Shown here one piece after another: positions 39,288 through 50,927 of a stretch of DNA of 64,000 nt. The stretch spans positions 620,001-684,000 of the forward strand of contig NZ_FKIF01000006.1 of the NCBI RefSeq assembly GCF_900078705.1, read 5' to 3'. The notes below the pieces were generated by a model. That model was not told the origin of the DNA and did not search any database. It was given only the letters and a program-made list of their open reading frames with translations. The position numbers and the translations under genes are program-made. Source of the stretch: Bordetella ansorpii. GTDB taxonomy: Bacteria > Pseudomonadota > Gammaproteobacteria > Burkholderiales > Burkholderiaceae_B. The stretch's first letter is position 1; each line of letters begins with the position of its first letter.

Positions 39288-40763
39288 ATGCGTTGGCTGT
39301 TGGCAATGATCAAGCACGAGACGAACACGTTCTCGCCCGTGCCCACCCCGCTGGAACGGTTCTTCCGCGGCAACCCCGAGATACTGTCCGGCGAGCGCGC
39401 CATCCGCGCCTATGAAGGGACCGACAGCGGACTGGGCGGCTACATCGAGGTCGCGCGCCGCGAAGGGGCCGAGATCGTCGTGCCGGTGGCCGCCGAGTCC
39501 TGGCCCAGCGCGCCCACCGACCGCGACACCTACGAGCGCCTGTGCGGCCTGATCCTGGACGAAGTGCGGCGCGGCGGCTTCGACGCCATCCTGCTGGACC
39601 TGCACGGCGCCATGGTGGCCGAGGGCGTGGAGGATGCCGAGGGCGCGCTGCTCGCCCGGCTGCGCGGGATCGATCCTGCCACGCCCGTGGGCGTGACGCT
39701 GGACATGCACGCCAATATGTACGACGACATCGTGCGCCACGCCACGGTGATCACGGGCTTCCATACCTATCCGCACGTGGACATCCGCGAAGCCGGCGTG
39801 CGCGCGGCGGATGCCATCGCGCGCACGCTGCGCGGCGAGATCCGTCCGGTGATGGCCTGGGGCAACAGGCCCATGCTGCCCCACATCATGTGCCAGGGCA
39901 CCCATGCCGATCCCAACAAGTCCCTGCAGGAACGCTGCAGGACGCTGGAGGCGCAGGGCGTGATCGCCGCGTCGGTCTTCGTCGGCTTCCCGCACGCGGA
40001 CATCCGCGAGGCGGGCCTCTCCGCCGTGGTCTGTACGGACGACAGCCCGGCCGACGCGCAGCGCCATCGCGACGAACTGCTGGACACCGCCTGGCGGCAC
40101 CGCGCGCAGTGGGTATTCCATTCCGAGCCGCTGGAGCCGGCCATCGCGCGCGCCAAGGCGCTGACGGACGGCCCCGTGATCCTGCTGGACCACTACGACA
40201 ACACCGGTTCGGGCGGCACGATGGACACCACGGCCGTGCTGGCCGAGATCCTGCGCCAGGAACTGGAGAACGTCGCCTTCTACGCCATCTGCGATCCGCA
40301 GGCGGCGCTGCTGGCGGCCGGCGCCGGCGTGGGCCACAAGATCACGCTGGAACTGGGCGGCAAGGTGCCCATGCCCGCCCTGCGGCAGCAAAGCCGGCCG
40401 TTGACGCTGACCGGCCGCGTCAAGCTGGTGTTCGACGGCGTGTACCTGAACCGCGGCCCCATGTATCGCGGCGTGCGCAACGATACCGGCCTGACCGTGG
40501 TACTGGACACGGGCCGAGTCGAGATCGTGATCGTATCGCGCCACCAGGAACCCTTCGACGTGAACTGCCTGCTGTCGGCGGGCATCGATCCGCTGCAGAA
40601 ACGCTACGTCGCCCTGAAAAGCCGCGTGCACTGGCGCGCCGGCTTCGCCGACATGGCCACGCAGGTGATCGAATGCACCGGCATGGGCGTCACCACCTCG
40701 GATTACGGCCAGGTGCGATACGAGCACGTGCGCCGCCCGATCTATCCGCTGGACGACCTGTAG
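39288..40763 (+). CDS. M81-family metallopeptidase (MlrC-like)
   Basis: 491 residues with the DUF1485/MlrC architecture. The N-terminal domain opens with MIKHETNTFSP, the zinc-binding signature, and contains LLDLHGAMVAEGVEDAEG and VTLDMHANM with metal-ligand Asp and His residues; the C-terminal MlrC_C domain carries DHYDNTGSGGTMDTT. MlrC of microcystin degraders cleaves linear peptides that contain a beta-amino acid. Here it closes an operon with a peptide-type importer and an omega-amino acid transaminase, so cleavage of an imported peptide is a fair inference. The ATG at 39288 follows AGGGAG. Confidence 0.88.
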   Translation: MRWLLAMIKHETNTFSPVPTPLERFFRGNPEILSGERAIRAYEGTDSGLGGYIEVARREGAEIVVPVAAESWPSAPTDRDTYERLCGLILDEVRRGGFDAILLDLHGAMVAEGVEDAEGALLARLRGIDPATPVGVTLDMHANMYDDIVRHATVITGFHTYPHVDIREAGVRAADAIARTLRGEIRPVMAWGNRPMLPHIMCQGTHADPNKSLQERCRTLEAQGVIAASVFVGFPHADIREAGLSAVVCTDDSPADAQRHRDELLDTAWRHRAQWVFHSEPLEPAIARAKALTDGPVILLDHYDNTGSGGTMDTTAVLAEILRQELENVAFYAICDPQAALLAAGAGVGHKITLELGGKVPMPALRQQSRPLTLTGRVKLVFDGVYLNRGPMYRGVRNDTGLTVVLDTGRVEIVIVSRHQEPFDVNCLLSAGIDPLQKRYVALKSRVHWRAGFADMATQVIECTGMGVTTSDYGQVRYEHVRRPIYPLDDL

Positions 40764-40829
40764 GCCCGCCACGCTTGCATTTTGACAATGCTGGTAACGG
40801 CGCCGCGAGATTCGCTGCGAACCCGCCGG

Positions 40830-40859
40830 TATACTCGCCGCGGGTTCAGAAACCCGCGG
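40830..40859 (+). promoter_or_regulatory. -10 element and leader hairpin of the DUF945-YbjN gene
   Basis: TATACT at 40830-40835 is a good -10 hexamer with no clear -35. It is followed directly by a perfect 9-bp stem (CCGCGGGTT 40838-40846, AACCCGCGG 40851-40859) with a CAGA loop, which would sit at the very 5' end of the transcript and could protect the mRNA. Confidence 0.45.
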
Positions 40860-40921
40860 GCCGCGCCGGCCGACTCGCCGTCCGCGCAGCCGCCTCATCA
40901 ATAACCGACCGAGCGTAAAAG

Positions 40922-42883
40922 ATGAAGAAAGGTGTGGCGATCGTCGCTGGTGTAATCGTCGTGGGTGGAGTCGCCTGGCTGGGCGCCACGTGGTACACCG
41001 GCAAGCGGATCGAGGCCGAGGCGCCTGCCCGCGTGAAGGAAGTCAACGACCAGATGGCCAAGGCCCTGCCGGCTCCGTACAAGGTCGAGCTGCGCCAGGT
41101 CAGCTACGAGCGCGGCTTCTTCTCCACCAAGGTGCGATATGGCGTGACCATGTCCGCTCCCGCAGCGGCCACCGGCGACAAGGGATTCGCCATCGAACCC
41201 GGCATGCTGGAAATCGACGCGACCGTGCAGCACGGCCCGTTCCCCGGCGGCGCGCTGGCGCGGGGCCACATCATGCCCAACGCCGCCTTCGTCCACGCCG
41301 AAGTGGCCCGGACCGAAGCCCTGAAAGCCATTTTCGCGCTGACCGACGGCAAGACGCCGCTGTGGAGCGACACGGTCATCCACTACAACGGCGACAGCAC
41401 CGGCACCGGCGGCCTGGCGCCCATCAAGGCGTCCCAGGACGGCATGACGGTGGAATTCAGCGGCGCCGCCATGGAAGGCTCGTTCAAGCGCGCCAACCAG
41501 GCGATCAAGGGTTCGTTCAAGGCCGACTCGCTGGTGGCCACGAATCCGAAGGACGAGCAGGTCGACAAGGTCGCCATCAGCGGCGTGGCCATGGACCTGG
41601 ACACCCACATGGGCAAGTTCGGCGTGTCCGTGGGCAACACCAACATGCAGGTCAAGCGCGTCGAACTGCAAGGCAGGCAGTATCCGATGAGCCTGGACGA
41701 CCTGGGCTACAAGCTGAACATCGGCGAAGACGACAAGCTGCTGAGCGGCGAGGCCGCCTACAGCGTCGGCAAGTTCCGCCTGGGCACCACCGACATGGGC
41801 GGCGGCCAGGCCGTCATCAAGCTGGCCAACCTGGACGGCAAGGCCTCCGAGAAGCTGGCCAAGACCTACAGCGACCTGGCCAGCGCGATGATGGCGGAGT
41901 CCACCGGCGCGGCCGAGCCCAATCCCAAGGCCTCGGAAGACCTGATGAAGCGCGTCGCCAACGACGTGCGCGACCTGCTGGTGGCCAGCCCCACCCTGGC
42001 GATCGATCCCATCCAATGGAAGACCGACAAGGGCGAAGCCCGCATCACCTACTCGCTGGCGCTGCAGCCGCTGAAGGACACTGACGCGCCGGTCCAGGAC
42101 CTGGTGCGCCAGGCGATCAAGTCGATGCAGGCGCATGCCGCCATCAACAGGCCGATGGCCCAGGATCTGCTGGCCCGCACGTTCGTGGCCACCGCGGGCG
42201 CCACGCCCGAACAGGCAGCCGCCCAGGCCAGCGACCAGATGCAATCCGCGCTGGCCATGGCCCAGATGATGAACGTCGCCCGCGTCGACGGCGACAATGT
42301 CGTGGCCGACTTCGTCTACGACGGAACCAAGGCCACGCTGAACGGCCAGGAGATCCCGCTGGATGCGCTGCTGGCCGACGCGGTCGGCGCGACGGGCGAA
42401 GCCGAGCCGGACATGCCCGATGGACTGGATTCGGACAGCTCGCCGCAAACCGATGGCACGATGCTGCACTCGCTGGACCAGGCCACCATCGGCTCGCTGA
42501 TCGAGGCGGCGGGCTTCGAACTCGAACACCGCACCGATCAGTATGGCGAGCCCGAGTTGAACATCACCCCGGGCGCCAGCGGCGCGCGCGAGCTGTATGC
42601 GCGCTTCAACGAGTGCGACGTGGACGATGCGTGCGAGAACGTGATGCTGCAGGCCGTGTTCGATGCGATCACCCCGCCGCCGTACAAGGTCATCAACGAC
42701 TGGAACCGCAACAACCGCTGGGGCCGCCTGTATGTGGACGACAACAGCCAGCCCACGCTGGAGATGGACATCAATGCCTACGGCGGCATCGGCAAGGACG
42801 GCGTCGAAGCCTTCGTGCAGACCTTCCTGGAGACCGTTCCCCAGGTGAATGCCTTGCTGGAGAAGACCCCCAAGTCCAAGTAA
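40922..42883 (+). CDS. DUF945 (YdgA-like) protein with C-terminal YbjN domain
   Basis: 653 residues. An N-terminal signal anchor (residues 3-22, GVAIVAGVIVVGGVAWLGATW) leads into a DUF945/YdgA-type periplasmic domain (about 25-440; ERGFFSTKVRY, HGPFPGGALARG). An acidic linker follows (about 490-515), then a segment with all hallmarks of YbjN (about 525-650): an NECDVDDACEN-type Cys pair, INDWNRNNRWGRLYVDD, and LEMDINAYGGIG. YdgA alone is about 500 residues, so this is a two-family fusion. YbjN proteins influence motility, stress survival and membrane traits, and YbjN-like folds resemble secretion chaperones; the role here is unknown. Confidence 0.82.
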   Translation: MKKGVAIVAGVIVVGGVAWLGATWYTGKRIEAEAPARVKEVNDQMAKALPAPYKVELRQVSYERGFFSTKVRYGVTMSAPAAATGDKGFAIEPGMLEIDATVQHGPFPGGALARGHIMPNAAFVHAEVARTEALKAIFALTDGKTPLWSDTVIHYNGDSTGTGGLAPIKASQDGMTVEFSGAAMEGSFKRANQAIKGSFKADSLVATNPKDEQVDKVAISGVAMDLDTHMGKFGVSVGNTNMQVKRVELQGRQYPMSLDDLGYKLNIGEDDKLLSGEAAYSVGKFRLGTTDMGGGQAVIKLANLDGKASEKLAKTYSDLASAMMAESTGAAEPNPKASEDLMKRVANDVRDLLVASPTLAIDPIQWKTDKGEARITYSLALQPLKDTDAPVQDLVRQAIKSMQAHAAINRPMAQDLLARTFVATAGATPEQAAAQASDQMQSALAMAQMMNVARVDGDNVVADFVYDGTKATLNGQEIPLDALLADAVGATGEAEPDMPDGLDSDSSPQTDGTMLHSLDQATIGSLIEAAGFELEHRTDQYGEPELNITPGASGARELYARFNECDVDDACENVMLQAVFDAITPPPYKVINDWNRNNRWGRLYVDDNSQPTLEMDINAYGGIGKDGVEAFVQTFLETVPQVNALLEKTPKSK

Positions 42884-42962
42884 GTGCGCGCCACGGCGGT
42901 TCGCGCGGGAAAGGCGTTCAAGGAACGCCCCCCAAGCCGGACCGCCGGAAGATGGAACCCTG

Positions 42963-43001
42963 AGGCCTGAGTCCGGTATTGCACCGGCACCCGGGCCTTT
43001 T
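42963..43001 (+). terminator. Terminator after the DUF945-YbjN gene
   Basis: An imperfect stem of about 13 bp (AGGCC..CCGG at 42963-42976 with CCGG..GGGCCT at 42984-42998) ending in TTTT. A smaller perfect hairpin (GGCGTTC-AAG-GAACGCC) lies about 45 bases upstream. Confidence 0.65.
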
Positions 43002-43025
43002 GCCTTGGCCCGATGCGCTCGATCC

Positions 43026-43637
43026 TCAGAGCTCGGTTCGCAGGCTGTCAAAAGCGTGGCGCAGGAATTGGGCCGCTGGCTTGCGCTCGCCGGTCTGCTC
43101 TCTCCAGGCCTGAAGCGCCAGCCGCAGGGCGCCGATGGACACCATGGCCACCATCCTCAGCGACGTCCGGCGCTCGGGCTGCCGCCAGACCTCGCAAAGC
43201 GTCTCGAAAAGCGCCTGCTCCTGCTCGGCGTAGTGCGCCTGCTTGCGTGCAAGCAGGGATTCGCTCGACCGCATCAGGTTGTCGATGGCCGTCATCTGCG
43301 CGGTCGTGTAGCCCGAGATGTGCGCGATCATCAGGTCACGAACCGCTTCGAGCGGCGCGATGTCGGGCGATGTCTTCAACAGCTGCGCATGCAGGCTGGC
43401 CGACCCGGCGTCCTGCCAGAACAGGATGATGTCGTCCTTCGACTTGAAGTACGAAAAGAAGGTGCGCCGCGAAATGCCGGCTTGCGCCGCGATGACGTCC
43501 AGCGTGGTGGCGTCGTAACCCTGAGCGAGGAACAGCCGCTGGCCGACCTCGGCGATGCGTTGCCGAGTCTCACGGCGCTTGCGTTCCCGCAAGCCCTCCG
43601 TGGGCGCTGGTGCTGCGTGAGAAAGCGTTCCCGGCAT
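43026..43637 (-). CDS. TetR-family transcriptional regulator
   Basis: 203 residues. The N-terminal helix-turn-helix (about residues 20-65) contains AGISRRTFFSYFKSKDDI; the rest is a helical ligand/dimer domain with a C-terminal AQFLRHAFDSLRTEL. ATG 43637 (MPGTLSHA) is preferred to ATG 43655 because a perfect palindrome abuts the latter and would leave almost no leader. It is divergent from an SDR gene across twin palindromes; autoregulation and control of the SDR gene are likely. Confidence 0.9.
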   Translation of the reverse strand: MPGTLSHAAPAPTEGLRERKRRETRQRIAEVGQRLFLAQGYDATTLDVIAAQAGISRRTFFSYFKSKDDIILFWQDAGSASLHAQLLKTSPDIAPLEAVRDLMIAHISGYTTAQMTAIDNLMRSSESLLARKQAHYAEQEQALFETLCEVWRQPERRTSLRMVAMVSIGALRLALQAWREQTGERKPAAQFLRHAFDSLRTEL

Positions 43638-43657
43638 GTCGATAGCCTGTTGCATTT

Positions 43658-43690
43658 TGCACTGAGTGCAGAATAATATGCACCAAGTGC
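43658..43690. promoter_or_regulatory. Twin palindromic operators between TetR and SDR genes
   Basis: TGCACTGAGTGCA (43658-43670, perfect) and GCACCAAGTGC (43680-43690) share GCAC/GTGC half sites with centres 21 bp apart, two helical turns. A TATTAT/TAATAT -10-like stretch lies between them. This is what a cooperative TetR dimer-pair site would look like. Confidence 0.7.
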
Positions 43691-43742
43691 TTATTTGATG
43701 TGCCCTTAGTTTACCTTTCCCCTTCCCTGGCAGACTGGAACC

Positions 43743-44660
43743 ATGACTCCTTGGACCGCTTCCGACATTCCCTCCCAGCGCGGTCGCACCGCGGTCGTCA
43801 CCGGCACGGGGGGCTTGGGTTTTCACACCGCGCTGGCCCTGGCCCATGCGAAAGCAAAGGTCATCCTCGCAGGCCGCAACCCGTCGAAAGGGGCGGCCGC
43901 CGCCCTTCGGATTCGCCAGAGCGTTCCGGATTCCGACGTGGCATTCGAGGCCATGGATCTTGCCGATCTCGGTTCCATCGGCGTCTTCGTCGAACGCCTG
44001 GGGCGTTCGCACGAGCGCCTGGACATATTGATCAACAACGCAGCGGTGATGAACCCACCCAGGCGCCTGGAGACGGCCGATGGCTTCGAATTGCAGTTCG
44101 GCACGAACTATCTCGGCCACTTCGCCCTGACCGCCCGGCTGCTGCCCCTGCTGCGCAGGAGCGACGCGCCGCGCGTCGTCAGCCTGTCGAGCATCGCCGC
44201 CCGATCTGGCACGATCAGCTTCGATGACCTGCAGGCCCAGCGCGCTTACCAACCGATGCGGGCCTACGGCCAGTCCAAGCTGGCCTGCCTGCTGTTCGCG
44301 CTCGAATTGCAACGCCGCAGCGACGCCGCGGGCTGGGGCATCCGCAGCATCGCCGCCCATCCAGGCATTTCGCGCACCGAACTGCTGCCCAATGGGGCTG
44401 GGGCATGGAGCACGGCGGGTCTGGTGCGCCGCTGCCTGTGGTTCCTGTTCCAGCCCGCCGCGCAAGGAGCGCTGCCAACGCTGTTCGCGGCAACGGCCTC
44501 GCAGGCCCGGGCAGGCGCCTACTACGGCCCGGCCAGGCTTGGCGAAACGCGCGGTCTTCCCGCACCGGCCAAAGTGCCCGCCCAGGCGCTGGACGAGAGC
44601 GTCGCCGCGAGATTGTGGATGGAGTCGCAGGCCCTCACCGGCCAACGATGGGAGTCCTGA
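43743..44660 (+). CDS. Short-chain dehydrogenase (retinol-dehydrogenase-like)
   Basis: A 305-residue classical SDR of the retinol/protochlorophyllide-reductase-like group. The cofactor motif is TGTGGLGFHTA (about residues 20-30; the Arg in AGRNPSKG suggests NADP), then NNAAVM, the catalytic Ser in SLSSIAARSG and YGQSK, and AAHPGISRTEL. It probably reduces a hydrophobic or aromatic carbonyl compound. Expression is probably set by the divergent TetR regulator whose ligand may be the same compound. It converges on gcvP. Confidence 0.87.
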   Translation: MTPWTASDIPSQRGRTAVVTGTGGLGFHTALALAHAKAKVILAGRNPSKGAAAALRIRQSVPDSDVAFEAMDLADLGSIGVFVERLGRSHERLDILINNAAVMNPPRRLETADGFELQFGTNYLGHFALTARLLPLLRRSDAPRVVSLSSIAARSGTISFDDLQAQRAYQPMRAYGQSKLACLLFALELQRRSDAAGWGIRSIAAHPGISRTELLPNGAGAWSTAGLVRRCLWFLFQPAAQGALPTLFAATASQARAGAYYGPARLGETRGLPAPAKVPAQALDESVAARLWMESQALTGQRWES

Positions 44661-44730
44661 AGCCTGTTCGTGCGGCGCGGGCGTCGGCCTGTTCCCGTCG
44701 GCCGGCGGTGGCCGACCCGATGCGGCAAGA

Positions 44731-44773
44731 GAAAACCCCCGGGTTCCGGGCTGGCGCCCTTCCCCCGGGGGGT
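44731..44773 (-). terminator. Terminator of the gcv operon
   Basis: On the minus strand after gcvP, an ACCCCCCGGG/CCCGGGGGT stem with one bulged base (44764-44773 with 44735-44743) is followed by TTTTCTC. It also lies after the convergent SDR gene. Confidence 0.6.
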
Positions 44774-44799
44774 CGGTCCGATCAGGGACCGGAACCGTC

Positions 44800-47676
<2,877 letters not shown>

Positions 47677-47764
47677 GAAGCAATCTCGAAGAACGGAGGG
47701 CGCGCCACGGCTGCGGCGCGCCGGGTGGGCCGCGCGGCGCTCATGCGCCCGCGCGGCCGCGGGG

Positions 47765-48139
47765 TCAGCCTTGGGCGGCCTCGTAGCCGGCGGCGTCCAG
47801 CAGGCCATCGACGTCGGCGGCATTGGCCGGCTTGATCTTGAAGATCCAGGTATCGAAGGCGGATTCGTTGATCAGCGCCGGGTTGGCGTCCAGCGCTTCG
47901 TTGAAGGCGACGATCTCGCCGTTGACCGGCGCGTAGATGTCGGAGGCGGCCTTGACCGACTCGACCACGCCGGCGGTGTCGCCGGCCTTCAGGGTGGCGC
48001 CGACATTCACGTCGCCCACGAAAACCAGGTCGCCCAGCTGATCCTGGGCGTTGTCGGTGATGCCGACGGCGAACACGTCGCCTTCGGCTTTGACCCATTC
48101 GTGGGATGCGGTGTACTTGCGATCGGTGGGCAGACTCAT
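47765..48139 (-). CDS. gcvH: Glycine cleavage system H protein
   Basis: A 124-residue lipoyl carrier that shuttles the aminomethyl intermediate among P, T and L proteins. The lipoylated Lys63 is in [15 protein letters not shown]. Normal length. It lies 81 bases after gcvT; a CTTCCGGCC/GGCCGGAAG hairpin sits between them and may balance the subunit ratio. Confidence 0.97.
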   Translation of the reverse strand: MSLPTDRKYTASHEWVKAEGDVFAVGITDNAQDQLGDLVFVGDVNVGATLKAGDTAGVVESVKAASDIYAPVNGEIVAFNEALDANPALINESAFDTWIFKIKPANAADVDGLLDAAGYEAAQG

Positions 48140-48220
48140 GGAGAACTCCTGGCAGGGGTGCTGCGGTATACGGGAAAAGGTTGCGCGCCTTCCGGCCGCG
48201 CGGGGCCGGAAGCTACGAGT

Positions 48221-49318
48221 TTACGAGTGTTCGACGGGCTTGCCGTTACGCACGAAAGGCAGTTTGCAGACCTGCGCCGGCACCCACTTGCCGCGGATCT
48301 CGACCTCGGCGGCATCGCCGGGCTGCACGCCGGCCGGCAGGCGGGCAAAGCCCACGGACACGCCCAGCGTGGGCGACATGGTGCCGCTGGTGACTTCGCC
48401 CGCGCCCCGCGCGGTGCGCACGGCCATGTGGGCACGCATCACGCCGCGCTCCTGCAGCTTCAGGCCCAGGAAGGCAGCGGGCGTGGCGAATTGCTCGATG
48501 GCATCGCGGCCGATGAAGCGGCGGGAGGCATCCTTCAGCGACACCGTCCAGGTCAGGCCGGCCTGGTCGGGGTGGATCAGTTCGTCCATGTCCTGGCCGT
48601 ACAGGTTCATGCCGGCCTCCAGGCGCAGCGTGTCGCGCGCGCCCAGGCCGCAGGGCTGCACGCCCTGCGCGATCAGATCGCGCCAAAGCGTGGCGACTTC
48701 CGCGGCGGGCAGCACGATCTCGAAACCGTCTTCGCCGGTGTAGCCGGTGCGGGCCACCAGCGTCTCGCCCAGCAGGGCCGCCGAGAACACGCCCAGCGGC
48801 TCGGACTGGGCCTGCCAGGCCGGGCGCGCGGCCCAGACCTTGGCGCGGGCCTCGGGGCCTTGCACGGCCACCATGGCCAGGTCGCGGCGCGCGGCGATGG
48901 CGACGTCGAAATTGCCCGACGCGGCCACGCGGCGCATCCAGGCGACGTCCTTGTCGGCGGTGCCGGCGTTGACCACCACGCGCCACCTGTCCTCGGAGAA
49001 GAAATAGACGATCAGGTCATCGATGACCCCGCCTTGCGGGTTCAGCATGCAGCTGTACAGGGCCTTGCCCGGCACGGTCAGCCTGGCCACGTCGTTGGCG
49101 ATCAGGCGCTGCAGGAAAGCCTTGGCACCGGCGCCCGCGACGTCCACGTTCAGCATGTGCGAGACGTCGAACATGCCGGCGGCGCGGCGCACGGCGTGAT
49201 GCTCCTCGATCTGGGAGCCGTAGGACAGGGGCATTTCCCAGCCACCGAAATCGACCATGCGGGCGTTGGCGGCAAGGTGTTCGTCGAACAGCGGAGTGCG
49301 TTGCAGAGGTGCGGACAT
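48221..49318 (-). CDS. gcvT: Aminomethyltransferase (glycine cleavage T protein)
   Basis: 365 residues; it transfers the methylene group from GcvH to tetrahydrofolate and releases ammonia. Motifs are [14 protein letters not shown] near the N terminus, MFDVSHM, and [18 protein letters not shown] 49318 ([14 protein letters not shown]) is the family start. It is the first gene of the gcv operon and lies behind a tandem glycine riboswitch, so expression should rise with glycine. Confidence 0.97.
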   Translation of the reverse strand: MSAPLQRTPLFDEHLAANARMVDFGGWEMPLSYGSQIEEHHAVRRAAGMFDVSHMLNVDVAGAGAKAFLQRLIANDVARLTVPGKALYSCMLNPQGGVIDDLIVYFFSEDRWRVVVNAGTADKDVAWMRRVAASGNFDVAIAARRDLAMVAVQGPEARAKVWAARPAWQAQSEPLGVFSAALLGETLVARTGYTGEDGFEIVLPAAEVATLWRDLIAQGVQPCGLGARDTLRLEAGMNLYGQDMDELIHPDQAGLTWTVSLKDASRRFIGRDAIEQFATPAAFLGLKLQERGVMRAHMAVRTARGAGEVTSGTMSPTLGVSVGFARLPAGVQPGDAAEVEIRGKWVPAQVCKLPFVRNGKPVEHS

Positions 49319-49404
49319 GCGGAGAGGCTCCGGCGGCAGCGTTGCCGCGAGGGTTGCGCGATGCCGATGCGGAAGCGGAAAGCCCCGGCGATCGGCCGAA
49401 TCTT

Positions 49405-49635
49405 CCGCCCCTCTGTCCTTTTGCCTGAGAGTTGCCCCGCAACGTCGCGGGTTTGCACCTTCGGCGCCTGGGTAATCCACGCCATGCGGCGGACCCCAGG
49501 TCTCTCCAGAGTGCTGTTTCATCCGGCGCGATGCGCGCGGCGGACGATGCGGTTGCGGTATGGGTTACCTGAGCGATTCCGGGCGAATTGCGCCTTCGGC
49601 GGCCGAATGAACGGCTCTCTCCCGCGACCAGCGTG
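49405..49635 (-). promoter_or_regulatory. Tandem glycine riboswitch
   Basis: Two glycine aptamers are readable on the minus strand. Aptamer 1 (about 49635-49545) has GGGAGAGAGCC, GCCGCCGAAGGCGCAA and CGCTCAGGTAACCCATACC. Aptamer 2 (about 49515-49408) has CTGGAGAGACC, GGCGCCGAAGGTGCAA and CTCTCAGGCAAAAGGACAGAG. A GCGGAAG...CTTTCCGC hairpin (49374-49409) follows and may be the expression platform about 60 bases before gcvT. Known class; glycine binding is expected to switch the gcv operon on. Confidence 0.95.
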
Positions 49636-49712
49636 ACAGCGCGGCAAGCATACTCCGAAAGCGGGACGGGGAAAAGCGGGGACGGTCTCGTGCCCCGCCC
49701 CGCGCCATGGCG

Positions 49713-50828
49713 TCAGGCCGTGGCTGCTGGCGCCGTCCCGTCGCTGGCGGGCGCTGCCGCCTGCGATGCGATATGCAGCGTGCGCGTCGGAAAGGCGAAT
49801 TCCACGCCAAGCGCCGAGAACTGCTCGATCATGGCGATGTTGACCGCCTGCTGGATGTCCATGTACGCGTTGTAGCCCGGCTCCAGGACGATATAGACCA
49901 CCTCGAAATCCAGGGAGCTGTCTCCGAACGACTGGAAGTGGCAACGATCGAAGCGCGTCTTTTCCTGCATCCGGATGATCTCTTCGATGATGCCCGGCAC
50001 CCGGCGCAATTGGTCCGCCGTGCAGTCGTAGGTCAGGCCGAACTTGAATACGATGCGGCGCTCCTGCAGGCGCTTGAAGTTCTGGATGGTGTTGCCCAAC
50101 AGGCTGGTGTTGGACATGATGATCTGCTCGCCGCCCAGGCTGCGGATCCGCGTGGTCTTCAGTCCGACGTGCTCGACCGTGCCCGAGCTGCCGTTGACCA
50201 CGATGAAATCGCCTACCTCGAAAGGCTTGTCGACGGCGATCGCCAGCGAGGCGAACAGATCGCCGAGGACGTTCTGGACAGCCAGCGCGACCGCGATGCC
50301 GCCCACCCCGAGGCTGGCCACGAACGCGGTGATGTTCACGCCCAGGTTGGACAGCATCGCCAGCAAGACGATGGTCCACAGCAGCACCTTCAGGGCCCAC
50401 ATCGACAGCGAGGCCAGCGCGCTGACCTGCGATCCCTGCGCCGCGGCGTGGCGGCGGAAGTAGTGCGTCATGCCCAGCGTCACCGCCCGATGCGCCCACA
50501 GCGCCACCTGCAGCACGGCCACCACGAACCACAGCGAACCGATGCGGCCGGCCCAGCGTTCCGGCAGGTCCAGCACGCCCGCGCCGACCAGTATCGCCGC
50601 CAGGACCAGCAGCAGGTTGCTGGTGGCATCCGCGGCTTCGCGGATGACCGACTTGAACTGCGAGCGGGACGCCCCCGCGTCGGCCTGGAACTTCCGCACC
50701 AGGAAGGCGACGGCGAATCGTGCGACGAGGAACACGGCGCACGCGACGCCCAACGCGAAGAGCCAGTTCAGGACCGGAATCCCCAGGAAATCCCAGTCGG
50801 AAAATAGATGGGTCACGGCGTTATCCAC
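49713..50828 (-). CDS. MscS-family mechanosensitive channel
   Basis: 371 residues from GTG 50828. About five membrane helices are followed by the MscS pore helix (NITAFVASLGVGGIAVALAVQNVLGDLFASL), the beta domain (VDKPFEVGDFIVVNGSSGTVEHVGLKTTRIRS region) and a C-terminal alpha/beta vestibule. It would protect against hypo-osmotic shock. GTG 50828 is preferred because AAGGAAG lies nine bases upstream; ATG 50867 and GTG 50876 in the same frame are alternatives without a good ribosome site. Its C terminus ends in an Ala/Pro-rich tail. Confidence 0.88.
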   Translation of the reverse strand: MDNAVTHLFSDWDFLGIPVLNWLFALGVACAVFLVARFAVAFLVRKFQADAGASRSQFKSVIREAADATSNLLLVLAAILVGAGVLDLPERWAGRIGSLWFVVAVLQVALWAHRAVTLGMTHYFRRHAAAQGSQVSALASLSMWALKVLLWTIVLLAMLSNLGVNITAFVASLGVGGIAVALAVQNVLGDLFASLAIAVDKPFEVGDFIVVNGSSGTVEHVGLKTTRIRSLGGEQIIMSNTSLLGNTIQNFKRLQERRIVFKFGLTYDCTADQLRRVPGIIEEIIRMQEKTRFDRCHFQSFGDSSLDFEVVYIVLEPGYNAYMDIQQAVNIAMIEQFSALGVEFAFPTRTLHIASQAAAPASDGTAPAATA

Positions 50829-50927
50829 GGATGAGAACTTCCTTGCCTGTGCGATCGAAAGCCCCATTGTGCGCACATGGGACGTTCCCGTACAGCGCAG
50901 GGGCGTTAAGTTTTGATGACGCCGGGC

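Noticed and set aside
41104-42774. Several minus-strand frames inside the DUF945-YbjN gene
   Set aside because: They are short antisense frames without ribosome sites or recognisable domains, while the plus-strand protein is well supported.
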